NCBI GenBank assembly: GCA_040772045.1
Contig: JAXGYV010000007.1
Span: forward strand, 41,142 to 105,141
DNA: 64,000 bases
Direction: 5' to 3'
DNA from: JAXGYV01 sp040772045
GTDB taxonomy: Bacteria > Actinomycetota > Thermoleophilia > UBA2241
This document shows, in pieces, positions 15,756 through 25,036 of the stretch. The notes beneath the pieces are model-generated. The model saw only the letters and a program-made list of their open reading frames with translations, ran no database searches and was not told the origin of the DNA. How positions within the stretch are numbered: the first letter of the stretch is position 1; each line of letters begins with the position of its first letter. The translations under genes and the position numbers were made by a program.

Positions 15756-17183
15756 ATGAATCCCTCCGAGTTCCGCCGCCTCGGCCACGAGCTCGTCGAC
15801 TGGGTTGCGGACTACCGAGAGCAGATCGGCCAGTACCCCGTGCGAAGCCAGGTCCAGCCTGGCGAGATTCGGGCGCTTCTCCCTCCAGAACCGCCCGCAC
15901 ACGGCTCAAGCCTGCGCGACATCCGCGCCGAGCTGGACCGCGTGGTGCTGCCGGGGATCACGCACTGGAATCACCCCGGCTGGTTCGCCTACTTTCCCTC
16001 GAACAGCGACCTGACGTCCGTGCTCGCCGAGCTGGTCTCCTCCGGCCTCGGAGTCCAGGGCATGAGCTGGCAAACGAGCCCGGCGGCCACGGAGCTCGAA
16101 GACGTCGTCATGGAATGGCTGCGCCAGATGCTCGGCCTCCCTGAGACCTTCGTCGGCGTCATTCAGGACACGGCGAGCACGGCGACCCTCTGCGCCCTCC
16201 TGTGTGCTCGCGAGCGTCGCAGCGACTTCAGCCAGAACCGGGGCGGCCTCCAGGGAGCATCCTCCCCTCTCGTCGTCTACGCTTCCGATCAGGCGCACAG
16301 CTCCGTGCAGAAGGCGGCCCTGCTCGCCGGATTCGGCCAGGAGCACCTCCGCCTGCTCCCCACCGACCACGACCATGCCCTGCGCGTCGATGCTCTCGAG
16401 GCGGCCATCCGGGATGATGAAGCCGCTGGACGCACGCCGTGCGCCGTGGTGGCCGCCGTGGGCACGACCGCCACCACGGCACTCGATCCCGTGGCCGATA
16501 TCGCGACCCTCACCGCCCGTCATGAGTTATGGCTCCACGTAGACGCCGCGTTGGCGGGCACGGCGATGATCTGCCCCGAGCACCGCTGGATGTGGAACGG
16601 CAGCGAGAGAGCAGACTCGCTCGTCCTCAACCCGCACAAGTGGATGGGGACCAGCTTCGACCTCTCCGCGTACTACGTCCGCGATCCGGAACACCTCATC
16701 AGGGTGATGAGCACCAATCCGAGCTACCTCCGTACAGCACAGGATGGCCTGGTGCGTAATCTCCGCGACTGGGGTATTCCGCTCGGCAGACGCTTCCGTG
16801 CACTGAAGCTCTGGTTCCTGCTCCGCGAGTACGGGGTGGAGGGTGTGCGAGCGAGGATTCGGCGCGACATGGCCAACGCGCAGTGGCTGATGCGTCAGGT
16901 CGACGCGGCTCCCCAGTGGCAACGCCTCGCCCTCGTGCCGCTGCAGACGGTCTGCCTGCGGCACGTCCCGCCGGGGCTCCGCGGTGATGAGCGCGCACTC
17001 GCCATGCACAACGCACTGATCGCCGCCGCAGTCAACCAGCGAGGGCACTGTTACATCACCACCGCGGAGGTCAAGGAAGTACTGACGATCCGCGTCTCCG
17101 TCGGCGCTCTGACGACAGAGCTGCCGCACGTGCAGCAGGTATGGCAGGAGCTGCAAGAAGCGGCTGAGGATACCCGCACATGA
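15756..17183 (+). CDS. PLP-dependent aromatic-L-amino-acid decarboxylase family protein
   Basis: A 475-residue group II decarboxylase. I chose the ATG at 15756 because GGGAGG lies 5-6 bases upstream; in-frame Met codons at 15645 and 15708 lack such a site. Family marks are ITHWNHPGWFAYFP, QDTASTATLCALL, YASDQAHSSVQKAALLAGF, HVDAALAGTAMICPE and the PLP lysine in NPHKWMGTSFD. These match dopa/tryptophan/tyrosine decarboxylases. The substrate cannot be fixed by eye. No transporter or amine-metabolism gene sits beside it. Confidence 0.88.
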   Translation: MNPSEFRRLGHELVDWVADYREQIGQYPVRSQVQPGEIRALLPPEPPAHGSSLRDIRAELDRVVLPGITHWNHPGWFAYFPSNSDLTSVLAELVSSGLGVQGMSWQTSPAATELEDVVMEWLRQMLGLPETFVGVIQDTASTATLCALLCARERRSDFSQNRGGLQGASSPLVVYASDQAHSSVQKAALLAGFGQEHLRLLPTDHDHALRVDALEAAIRDDEAAGRTPCAVVAAVGTTATTALDPVADIATLTARHELWLHVDAALAGTAMICPEHRWMWNGSERADSLVLNPHKWMGTSFDLSAYYVRDPEHLIRVMSTNPSYLRTAQDGLVRNLRDWGIPLGRRFRALKLWFLLREYGVEGVRARIRRDMANAQWLMRQVDAAPQWQRLALVPLQTVCLRHVPPGLRGDERALAMHNALIAAAVNQRGHCYITTAEVKEVLTIRVSVGALTTELPHVQQVWQELQEAAEDTRT

Positions 17184-17463
17184 GCGTCAGACATGTTGCC
17201 CGCGGTTAAAGGAGCCCACTGCAGACCTTCGGGTTAGCCTGAGACTCACGCATCCACTACTCATGCTACGCTTTCGTGGAGTCTGCCTACAGCCAGGATC
17301 CATCGGGGTCGCTGCCTCCAACACTATCTTCTTGACGCACGTGTTTTGGTGTACACTCCTCCTCCATCAGTAGTGCATGCGTCGCTATAGTTCAGCGTGA
17401 GCTTTCTCGCTGGCTGAGCTGCGACCGAGCAGTGCAGGTCGAACCACATGAGAGGAGAGCAGA

Positions 17464-17709
17464 ATGTCCGACTACAAACTGGTGCCCACCGATCTCCCCT
17501 CACGCAGGCGAGGCGGCGTCTACGTTGACATGATTACAGACTTCTCCAAGATGAAGCAGACCTGCGTACGAGTAGACTACAAAGCGACCCCCTCAAGCAT
17601 CTACAGCGGGCTCACCGCAGCCCTAAAGCGCAGGCCAGAGCTTGCCGACATCTCCGTCGCTCGTCGTGGCGACGAGATCTACCTTGCGAAGAAGGGCGCG
17701 AGCGTCTAG
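17464..17709 (+). CDS. Hypothetical 81-residue protein
   Basis: A small soluble, basic protein (MSDYKLVPTDLPSRRRGGVY...) with no family that I recognise. Residues 27-58 resemble an alternating strand/helix segment (QTCVRVDYKATPSSIYSGL). It has a good RBS (GAGGAGAG, 5 nt before the ATG), its own leader of about 100 nt containing a possible hairpin (TCAGCGTGAG with CTCGCTGGCTGA), and a strong terminator 46 nt downstream. It is therefore very likely a separate, well-expressed monocistronic gene. Base composition is lower in GC than its neighbours. Confidence 0.7.
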   Translation: MSDYKLVPTDLPSRRRGGVYVDMITDFSKMKQTCVRVDYKATPSSIYSGLTAALKRRPELADISVARRGDEIYLAKKGASV

Positions 17710-17754
17710 CCCGCCTAGAGGTGTGTACGCGCCTCTCTCAGTTTTTCGCAGACG

Positions 17755-17797
17755 CAGACGAGCTCCGCGGTTCCTGGTGAACCGCGGAGCTCGTCTG
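17755..17797 (+). terminator. Hairpin terminator after the 81-residue gene
   Basis: CAGACGAGCTCCGCGGTT pairs perfectly with AACCGCGGAGCTCGTCTG (18 bp) around a 7-nt loop, followed by TTCC. It separates the small gene from the cysteine synthase gene. Confidence 0.75.
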
Positions 17798-17903
17798 TTC
17801 CGGCCCGAGCGATGACGTGAATCACCCGTACGCGACCTCTCAACTCCTCAGCCGAGCGCGGCGTCTGGTATGCTCACAGCTCCACAGAGCAAGGGAACAC
17901 TCC

Positions 17904-19055
17904 ATGACCTTATCTCAGGAACAACTGGCTGCGACGCTCGCGCAGCGCCTCGACGGCATCGCCAACCTCATCGGTAACACCCCATTGCTGGCTATCGAGG
18001 TGGGCTTCCGCGGCACCAACCGAACTATCTTCGCCAAGGCCGAGCACCTCAATCTCACCGGCAGCATCAAGGACCGGATGGCGTTCCACATGCTCCGTCG
18101 CGCCCACGAGCGCGGCACCTTAAGGCCGGGGGGAGCCATCATCGAGGCCACCTCGGGCAACACGGGCATTTCCTTCGCGGCCATCGGCCGGGCTCTAGGC
18201 CACCCCGTCACCATCTTCATGCCCGACTACATGAGCCGCGAGCGCCAGGCGCTCATCCGCAGCTTTGGAGCCGAGATCGCGCTCGTGAGCGCGGAGCAGG
18301 GTGGGTTCGAGTGCAGCATCCGACTGGCCGAGGAGATGGCGGCGCGCCTCACCGATGCCTTCCTACCGCGACAGTTCTCCAACCCCGACAACTGCGACGC
18401 GCACACGTGCACCACGGGTCCCGAGATCTGGTGGCAGTTGCAGGCAGCCTTCCTGACGCCAGACGCGTTCGTCGCCGGCGTAGGGACCGGGGGCACCATC
18501 ATGGGCGTCGGGCGCTACCTGCGCAGCAAGCGGCCGGCCTGCCGTCTCTTCCCGGTAGAGCCAGCCAGCTCAGCCATACTCACGGGCGGTCCCGGCGGTA
18601 AGCACCGTCTGCAAGGCATCTGCGACGAATTCGTGCCGCCGATCGTAGACCTCAAGTATCTCGACGAGCCGATCCTCGTCGAGGATGGCGACGCCATCCT
18701 GATGGCCCAGCGTCTGGCCACCGACCTCGGACTGGGCGTGGGCATCTCATCCGGCGCCAACTTCCTCGCCGCCATCTTGGCGCAGGAGCGTCTCGGGCCG
18801 CAGGCCGTAGTTGTCACCGTATTCGCCGACGACAACAAGAAGTACCTCAGCACAGACCTCCTGCGCGAAGAGCCGGTACGCGATAACTACGTGTCGCCCC
18901 ACGTCTCGCTCCTGCAGTACCGCTCACTGCGGCGGGCGTGCCAAACCTGCTGCGATCCAACGGTGTGTATCGCCAGTCCGCCTCCAGATTTCGAGCCAGA
19001 CGAGGAGCTCCTGCCCGCCTGCCCCCGTCTGCACCAGGGGGGCAGAGCGAGCTAG
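17904..19055 (+). CDS. Cysteine synthase family protein with Cys-rich C-terminal tail
   Basis: PLP enzyme of the O-acetylserine sulfhydrylase/cystathionine beta-synthase fold, 383 residues from the ATG at 17904. The PLP lysine is Lys56 in LTGSIKDRM; EATSGNTGISFA and GVGTGGTIMGVG bind substrate and phosphate; SSGANFLAA is near the C-terminal end of the core. Beyond the core (about residue 310) is an extra segment of about 70 residues containing RACQTCCDPTVC and a later Cys, which ordinary CysK proteins lack. The tail could bind metal or form a redox switch. Preceding AAGGGA is a modest RBS. Confidence 0.86.
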   Translation: MTLSQEQLAATLAQRLDGIANLIGNTPLLAIEVGFRGTNRTIFAKAEHLNLTGSIKDRMAFHMLRRAHERGTLRPGGAIIEATSGNTGISFAAIGRALGHPVTIFMPDYMSRERQALIRSFGAEIALVSAEQGGFECSIRLAEEMAARLTDAFLPRQFSNPDNCDAHTCTTGPEIWWQLQAAFLTPDAFVAGVGTGGTIMGVGRYLRSKRPACRLFPVEPASSAILTGGPGGKHRLQGICDEFVPPIVDLKYLDEPILVEDGDAILMAQRLATDLGLGVGISSGANFLAAILAQERLGPQAVVVTVFADDNKKYLSTDLLREEPVRDNYVSPHVSLLQYRSLRRACQTCCDPTVCIASPPPDFEPDEELLPACPRLHQGGRAS

Positions 19056-19134
19056 TGTCGCCCCCTCGCCGGACCGCCCTCAAGATCTCGGCCCGGGGCG
19101 AAGCAGCTTGTTCCGGCAGCAGCTCTCGATCCGA

Positions 19135-20808
19135 TCATCCTGAGCCGTAGTCCAGGGCGGCGCCGCTGTTGGCCGATTTCGCCAGCCGCGCGTAGACACT
19201 CAGATACCCCTTGCGTGCCCTCGGCGCTGGAGGCTGCCAGGCGCCGATGCGCCGCGCTACCTCCTCCACGGGCACCTCGAGCTCCAGCGTGCGGGCCGGG
19301 ATATCGATGGCGATCACGTCGCCATCCCGCACGATAGACAGCGGCCCACCCTCGGCTGCCTCGGGATCAACCTGCGTGATCGCGCACCCCTTGTTGGTGC
19401 CTGAGATGCGCCCGTCGGTGACGAACGCCACGCGATCGTGGAGGCCTCGCGCCGCCAGTTGCCAGAGAAACCGCTGCAGGAGCCGCATGCCGGGGTCACC
19501 TTTCGGCCCGGCGTAGCGAACCACCACGACGTCGCCCGGCAGCAACGCTCCCGCAGCAAGCGCCTCGCACGCGTGCTCCTCTGTGGCGAAGATGCGCGCC
19601 GGGCCACGGTGACGCACCAGCGGCTTCGGCACCGCCGACGTCTTCACCAACGCGCCCTTGGGCGCCAGCGAGCCGCTCAGGAAGTGCAGGCCGCCCTCCG
19701 CCGCCAGCGGCTCGTCGAGCGGCCGAATCACATTCCGATCGCGAACACGTGCGGCCTGGAGATTGTGCGCCAGCAGCTTGCCCGTCACCGTCAGCACGTC
19801 GGTGTGCAGCAGAGGAGACAGCTCCTGCATCACCGCCTGGATGCCGCCTGCCTGATCCAGGTCGGCGAGGTAGTTGCAGCCCGACCCTGAGGGAGCGATG
19901 TCGCAGATCAGCGGAGTCTCGGCGCTGAGCTGGTTGAAGGTCCGCGGCCGGATCTCCAGGCCGAGCTCCGAGGCGATCGCCTGCAGATGGAGCACGCCGT
20001 TGGTCGATCCACCGACCGCCATAAGGACGCGGACCGCGTTCTCGAAGGCCCCGGGTGTCATGATGCGGGAGGGGGTGATGCCATGGCGGTGCAGCTCCAC
20101 CGCCATGCGCCCTGCCTCGAAGCCAATCCGCAAGAGGCGTGAGTCGGCGCCAGGAGTCGTGGCATTGCCCGGGAGAGACATGCCGAGCGCCTCGGCGAGC
20201 GCAGCCATCGTGTTCGCCGTCCCCATGACCGGGCAGGCACCGCCGCCTGCGCAACCCCGATCTTCTATCTCGCCGAACTCGCCGGCGTCGATTCGGCCCT
20301 CCTGGTAATCCATGAAATGTCCGGCGGCCACCTGGAGCGGGTCGACCGGCCGACCGTCCCACCGGTTCAGCGTCATGTAGCCCCCTGTGACCACCACGGA
20401 GGGCAGGTCGAGACGGGCGGCGGCCATCAGGTGGCCCGGGATCACGTCGTCGCAGACCGGCACGAACACCATGGCATCGAACAGGTTGGCCGCCGCCACG
20501 GTCTCGATATAAGCCGCGGCCACATCCCTGTAGGGGAGAAGGAAGCGATCGTCGCCCGCCATGCTGGTGCACACGGAGCTCACAACGAACTCGCGCGGCG
20601 TGCCGCCGGCTGCCCACACGCCGGCCTTCACCGCCTGTGTCACCCTGTTCAGGTGCACGGCGGCCGGGTTGATCTCGCCCCATGTGTTCGCCACTCCGAC
20701 CTGGATGCGCCGCAGAGCCTCGTCTCCGTAGCCGATGCCGCGCAGCATCTCCTGGCGCTCGATCAGCGCGTACTCGGGCAATTCGGCGTCTCGCCTGGAT
20801 GGTTCCAC
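19135..20808 (-). CDS. IlvD/Edd family dehydratase (dihydroxy-acid dehydratase-like), divergent
   Basis: A 557-residue protein of normal IlvD length. The GTG at 20808 is favoured because GGGAGG precedes it; an ATG two bases upstream is in another frame. Fe-S-type segments are present (CDDVIPGHLMAAARL, GGGACPVMGTANTMA), as are AVGGSTNGVLHLQAIA and the DGRISGTNKGC region with the proposed catalytic Ser. However, the family's CDK motif, whose Lys is carbamylated and binds Mg, reads CDD here (residues 119-121). It may therefore act on another hydroxyacid or sugar acid, and calling it ilvD would be unsafe. No other branched-chain gene is adjacent. Confidence 0.8.
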   Translation of the reverse strand: MEPSRRDAELPEYALIERQEMLRGIGYGDEALRRIQVGVANTWGEINPAAVHLNRVTQAVKAGVWAAGGTPREFVVSSVCTSMAGDDRFLLPYRDVAAAYIETVAAANLFDAMVFVPVCDDVIPGHLMAAARLDLPSVVVTGGYMTLNRWDGRPVDPLQVAAGHFMDYQEGRIDAGEFGEIEDRGCAGGGACPVMGTANTMAALAEALGMSLPGNATTPGADSRLLRIGFEAGRMAVELHRHGITPSRIMTPGAFENAVRVLMAVGGSTNGVLHLQAIASELGLEIRPRTFNQLSAETPLICDIAPSGSGCNYLADLDQAGGIQAVMQELSPLLHTDVLTVTGKLLAHNLQAARVRDRNVIRPLDEPLAAEGGLHFLSGSLAPKGALVKTSAVPKPLVRHRGPARIFATEEHACEALAAGALLPGDVVVVRYAGPKGDPGMRLLQRFLWQLAARGLHDRVAFVTDGRISGTNKGCAITQVDPEAAEGGPLSIVRDGDVIAIDIPARTLELEVPVEEVARRIGAWQPPAPRARKGYLSVYARLAKSANSGAALDYGSG

Positions 20809-21004
20809 ATTCCCTCCCGCGACTCGTCTTCGGAGTGTGCATGGGACCGCGGTTCGCGACGTCGCCGCGAGCCCGCAGGTCATGCGCTTGTAGCCTACGA
20901 CGGTACACCGCAAACACGGAAACGAATCTCGGAGCTGAGGATCCAGGCGCCAGCGGAGGTTCCGCCGCAGGCTTGACCGGAGAAGGTGTGCTTCGCCTTA
21001 TCGC

Positions 21005-21050
21005 GAGAGGGCGTCGCGCCGATTGTCCTCCTTCGGCGCGGCGCCCTCTC
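21005..21050. repeat. 18-bp inverted repeat with 10-nt loop
   Basis: GAGAGGGCGTCGCGCCGA and TCGGCGCGGCGCCCTCTC pair over 18 positions with one G-U-type mismatch. Read on the minus strand the loop is AGGAGGACAA. It lies in the 278-nt gap between the membrane gene at 21087 and the dehydratase, just past the former's stop, so it may be a terminator without a U-tract. I see no gene in the gap. Confidence 0.6.
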
Positions 21051-21086
21051 ACTGGCGCGCAGCCGCGCGCCGCCGCAAATTGTCCG

Positions 21087-21689
21087 CTACGCGGCCCTCC
21101 GCCTCTCCTCGGACTGTTCGTCCTCCACCAGTCTCACTCTTGAGGAGCCGGACCCCAAAGCGGCCGCCCGAGCGGCGTGCCAGAACCCCAGCCCGGCCAT
21201 GACCGTCAGAACACCGCCGCCCACGAAGAGGACGATGGCGACGATCTCCATGACATCGCCCATCGTCCAGAACGCGTGGGCGTTCAACAGCAAGCCGCGC
21301 AACGTGGTGCCGCGAAACAGCGTCTGGGCTTGGGCTTGGAGTTGCTCGTCGTCCGGATTCTGAAGGGCGGCGCCGCTGACCTCCGCATAGGTCTTGCCGT
21401 CAGCGACGGCGGCGAGGTGCTTCGCGATGAACTGATCGGCGTATGCGGCCGCCTGATCGCCATTAACCACCTGCTGACCAGCGTAGTGCTGCAGCCCCGG
21501 GTACTCCCGAGGAGTGAGCGCCTCGCTCCCTCGCGGAGGGAAGAAGATCTTCTGGCTCGCGAGCTGGTCGCCAACCTGGTTGTGCACAAACGAGCTGCCC
21601 CAGAGCACCAGCCCGCCCGCGACCAACAGGACGAGAGCAACCACGATCCCTGCGCTGCTTACTATCGAGTCGAACGTTCTGCGGCTCAT
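21087..21689 (-). CDS. Two-TM membrane protein of unknown function
   Basis: A 200-residue protein with a hydrophobic segment at about residues 12-32, an extracytoplasmic domain of roughly 100 residues (FVHNQVGDQLASQKIFFPPRG ... YADQFIAKHLAAVADGKTYAEVS), a second hydrophobic segment at about 144-168, and a charged tail. It resembles actinobacterial membrane proteins that are often mislabelled as LigA-like; I see no dioxygenase feature. The ATG at 21689 follows GAGGCCTGTC, a fair RBS. It is divergent from the GGDEF/EAL gene. The function is unknown. Confidence 0.75.
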   Translation of the reverse strand: MSRRTFDSIVSSAGIVVALVLLVAGGLVLWGSSFVHNQVGDQLASQKIFFPPRGSEALTPREYPGLQHYAGQQVVNGDQAAAYADQFIAKHLAAVADGKTYAEVSGAALQNPDDEQLQAQAQTLFRGTTLRGLLLNAHAFWTMGDVMEIVAIVLFVGGGVLTVMAGLGFWHAARAAALGSGSSRVRLVEDEQSEERRRAA

Positions 21690-21941
21690 GACAGGCCTCC
21701 TGACAGTGGTGTTGAGGAGGCGGCCCCCTTTCTCACCGCAAGCGAGAGACCGTCACTCCGTTTGCGACCATAAAACCAGACTGATTTTGCCCTGATTCGC
21801 CAGGCGAAAACCATCGTTCTCTCACGCACGGATCGCGAGACGGTCGAGCACTAAAGAATGCCTTACCTACTACCGATACCGTATCAGGCTGGGCGGCACG
21901 CGCAACACGCGCGTTGGATCCACGGCACGAGGCTCTGCGAC

Positions 21942-24329
21942 ATGACAGGCTGGCTTCTCACCTACATAGTCCTGACGGCGCTCGCCGGACTCGGTTCCCT
22001 GACCGCGGCAGTCCTCATATGGCGGCGGCGGCGCGTTCCGGGCGCGTGGCACCTGGGAGTGATGATGGCCAGCTGTGCGCTCTGGTGCCTGTGCGCCGTT
22101 GGGGAGCTGCTCGCGACCACAACCATGCACACGCTGTTCTGGGCGAAGCTCAGCTACTTCGCCATCGTAGCCATCGGGCCGAGCTGGCTGCTCTTCTGCC
22201 TCAGCTACACGGGGAGGTTGCCCACCGCGCCACGTAGCCGTGCGTGGCTCCAGGGGTCACTCGCCGTCGTCCCCGCGCTCACCGTGTTCTTCATCTACCT
22301 CTGGCCCCAGGTCCGGCTCATGTGGTCGTCTCTCCCCTTGTCGCCACCGCGGTTCGGACAACCGCTCCTCATGGAACACGGACCTTGGTTTCCTCTGTGG
22401 GTGGGCTTCTCGTATCTGGCGCTGCTCCTCGGCTCCAGCTTCCTGCTGTACACCGTACTGCGCTACGTCAAGATCCTCACCGCCCAAGCGCTGACGCTCG
22501 TGCTGGCCATCGCACTCCCTCTGTTGACGAGCCTCGCCTATGTGTTCGAGTATCGCGCCCTTCGCGGGCTCGACATCACCGCTCCGGCCTTGGCGATAAG
22601 CGGGGCGCTCGTCATCTTCGCCATCAAGCGACTCGAGGCGCTCGACGTTTCGCCCGCGGTCGTGCCGGAGGCGCACGCGACGCTCTGGGAGGACATGCGA
22701 GACGGGGTAGTAATCGTCGACCACCACCTGAGAGTGCTGAGCGCGAACCACGCGGCCGAAGCACTCCTCGCGGGCACCGAGGAGACGCTGGCTGGCCGGC
22801 AGCTGAACGGGCTGTTCGGCGGCGCCCAGCTCCCGTTGCCCGGGGAGGAACCGGCCTTCGACGATCTCACGCCGTCCGAGATCATCGTACACGACGCGTC
22901 CGGAACCGAGCGTTACCTTGAGATCCTCGCCTCCAGACTCGGAGGCGAGGATCATGTGGGCGGCTATGCGCTCGTGATGCGCGACATCACCCGGCGCAAA
23001 CAGCTGGAGGAGGAGCTCAGGTCTCGCGTGTGGCACTACGAACTCACCGGCCTGCCGAACCGTGGCGCCCTCCGCGAAGAGCTCGCGAGAGCCCTGCGCG
23101 GACGGAAATCCAAGTCGGCGTCTCCACAGCTCGCGGTGTTCCTCATCTCCTTCGCCCACTTTCGCGAGATCAACGGAACCTTCGGCCACGAGGCGGGCGA
23201 CAAGCTTCTGCGCTCCGCGGCACGTCGCCTGAGAACGAAGTGCGACGCTTCCGCCTTTGTCGCCCGCCTGGATGGCGACAAGTTCGCCGTTGTGCTTTCC
23301 GAACGGGACGCCGCCGTGGCTATAGCCGCGGCGGCGTCCCTGCGCAGGCAGCTCACCGCGCCCTTCAGCGTGCACCGACAGAAGGTCTTGCTCCCAGCCT
23401 GCATCGGGATAGCGCTCCACCCCCACCATGGGAGCGACGCCAGCACACTCCTCCGCCACGCGGATGTAGCTCGCATAGCTGCGAAGGAGAGCCCTCAGGG
23501 CGTCGCCCTGTACCGCGCGGAGGAGGATCCCAACAGTCCCCAGAGGCTCGCCCTGCTCCATGAGCTGCGAAAGGCGACGGCGACCGGCGCGCTCACGCTG
23601 AATTACCAGCCGGAGATCGAGTTGGCCAGCCAGCGAGTCATCCGTGTAGAGGCCTTGGCGCGCTGGCCGCAAGCGGACGGCAGCACGATCCTGCCAGGCG
23701 AGTTCATCCCTCTCGCGGAGCAGAACGGACTTCTGCCGGCGATCAGCACGTGGGCCCTCAATACGGCGCTCGCTCAGCTCGGAGCGCGAGAAGAGACTCG
23801 CGACGTGTCAGTCGCCGTCAATCTCTCGCCGATCGATCTGCGCGACCCCGGACTCGTGAGACGAGTGGAGCGGGCACTCGAGAAGACCGGCGCCCATCCC
23901 GATTCCCTCTGGCTCGAGATCACGGAGACGAGCATCATGCACGACCCTGAGCAGGCAAGACGTCTCCTCACGGACCTGCGGAGATTGGGCGTGTGCACCG
24001 CGATCGACGACTTCGGCGTGGGCCACTCGTCCCTGGCCTACCTGCACACCCTGCCCGCCTGCGATGTGAAGATAGACGCCTCGTTTACCCGCGATGTGGA
24101 CAGCCGTTCCAGCGACGCGGCCATCGTGCGAGCGATCGCCACGCTGGCCCATGATCTCGGGCTCACGGTTACCGCCGAGGGCGTCGAGACTCCGTCGGCA
24201 CTCGACTGCCTGCGAGAGCTGGGCTGCGACCACGTGCAGGGCTACGTCATCGCCCGGCCGATGCCCGCCGCCGACGTCACTCGCTGGATACGCACCTGGC
24301 AGGGGAAAGCACGACAGCCAGACCTCTGA
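21942..24329 (+). CDS. 7TM-PAS-GGDEF-EAL protein, probable c-di-GMP phosphodiesterase
   Basis: About 795 residues from the ATG at 21942; the frame is open to 21858 but the extra residues are not typical. Order: seven-TM sensor region similar to the histidine-kinase N-terminal 7TM domain (about residues 1-225), a PAS domain (about 240-350), GGDEF (about 360-520), EAL (about 530-790). The diguanylate cyclase signature reads DGDKF instead of GGDEF, so this half is probably inactive or regulatory. The EAL half keeps EALARW, AVNLSP, EITETSIM, DDFGVGHSS, DVKID, AEGVET and HVQGY, so phosphodiesterase activity is likely. It would couple an unknown membrane signal to c-di-GMP breakdown. Confidence 0.9.
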   Translation: MTGWLLTYIVLTALAGLGSLTAAVLIWRRRRVPGAWHLGVMMASCALWCLCAVGELLATTTMHTLFWAKLSYFAIVAIGPSWLLFCLSYTGRLPTAPRSRAWLQGSLAVVPALTVFFIYLWPQVRLMWSSLPLSPPRFGQPLLMEHGPWFPLWVGFSYLALLLGSSFLLYTVLRYVKILTAQALTLVLAIALPLLTSLAYVFEYRALRGLDITAPALAISGALVIFAIKRLEALDVSPAVVPEAHATLWEDMRDGVVIVDHHLRVLSANHAAEALLAGTEETLAGRQLNGLFGGAQLPLPGEEPAFDDLTPSEIIVHDASGTERYLEILASRLGGEDHVGGYALVMRDITRRKQLEEELRSRVWHYELTGLPNRGALREELARALRGRKSKSASPQLAVFLISFAHFREINGTFGHEAGDKLLRSAARRLRTKCDASAFVARLDGDKFAVVLSERDAAVAIAAAASLRRQLTAPFSVHRQKVLLPACIGIALHPHHGSDASTLLRHADVARIAAKESPQGVALYRAEEDPNSPQRLALLHELRKATATGALTLNYQPEIELASQRVIRVEALARWPQADGSTILPGEFIPLAEQNGLLPAISTWALNTALAQLGAREETRDVSVAVNLSPIDLRDPGLVRRVERALEKTGAHPDSLWLEITETSIMHDPEQARRLLTDLRRLGVCTAIDDFGVGHSSLAYLHTLPACDVKIDASFTRDVDSRSSDAAIVRAIATLAHDLGLTVTAEGVETPSALDCLRELGCDHVQGYVIARPMPAADVTRWIRTWQGKARQPDL

Positions 24330-24388
24330 GACAGACGTGAATGAGCAGCGGGCTCACCTGTCGGTGGCGAGGAGCGCGGGTGGCAGCT

Positions 24389-24703
24389 CTAGTTGTCCAT
24401 GCGCCGCAACGCCGAGCTGCCGACCAGCCGCAGCCCGTCGGGAGTGCTCGCGAAGGGGACTACCCGGGCGCTGCCCACCAGCACCTCTCCCTCACGCGTG
24501 CGGGCCATCACCGCGCATTCCATCTGAGCCCTGGAAGCGACCCGAAGCGCGTCACCGGACGCCACGCGGAGAAGCAGGGCATGCCAATCCGCGCCGCCTC
24601 CTTTCTCGGCGGCATCTACCAGTACCACGCCGTAATCGAAAGCGATGGAACGACCGTCTATCTCCACCGCTTCAAGCAGGCGTACCTCCGCGTGAGTCGC
24701 CAT
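24389..24703 (-). CDS. Hypothetical 104-residue protein
   Basis: The minus frame has the codon pattern of a real gene (mostly GC-ending codons, balanced composition), unlike the competing plus frame. The protein MATHAEVRLLEAVEIDGRS... is soluble, with alternating beta-type segments and one Cys in MECAVMARTREGEVLVGSARV. I recognise no family. The gene stands alone between the EAL gene (convergent) and tRNA-Ile, and has only a weak RBS. Confidence 0.55.
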   Translation of the reverse strand: MATHAEVRLLEAVEIDGRSIAFDYGVVLVDAAEKGGGADWHALLLRVASGDALRVASRAQMECAVMARTREGEVLVGSARVVPFASTPDGLRLVGSSALRRMDN

Positions 24704-24789
24704 CCTGAGGGGAGACCCTATCGGGAAGAGGGGCCGTTAGCAGTAGGACATCTGTCCAGAGGGGGGCAGTAGCACGCGGCGGGAAACCT

Positions 24790-24866
<77 letters not shown>

Positions 24867-25036
24867 GAGGGGGAAGTCAGTCTAGTAACGGTCTTGGGAA
24901 GCGTCAAGCGCGCGGAGCACATCGCGGCGTGAGCGCGCTGGAGCCAGCGGTTGCCCTGCGAGGGCTACTTCACCGCCGCCGAGCCCTCACGGTCTCACGC
25001 GATGTGGGCATGCCGCGCGGCGCGTATACTTGTGCT

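Noticed and set aside
17332..17357. Promoter-like TTGACG ... TACACT before the 81-residue gene
   Set aside because: Spacer is only 14 nt, too short for a standard sigma-70-type promoter; could be real only as an extended or unusual promoter.
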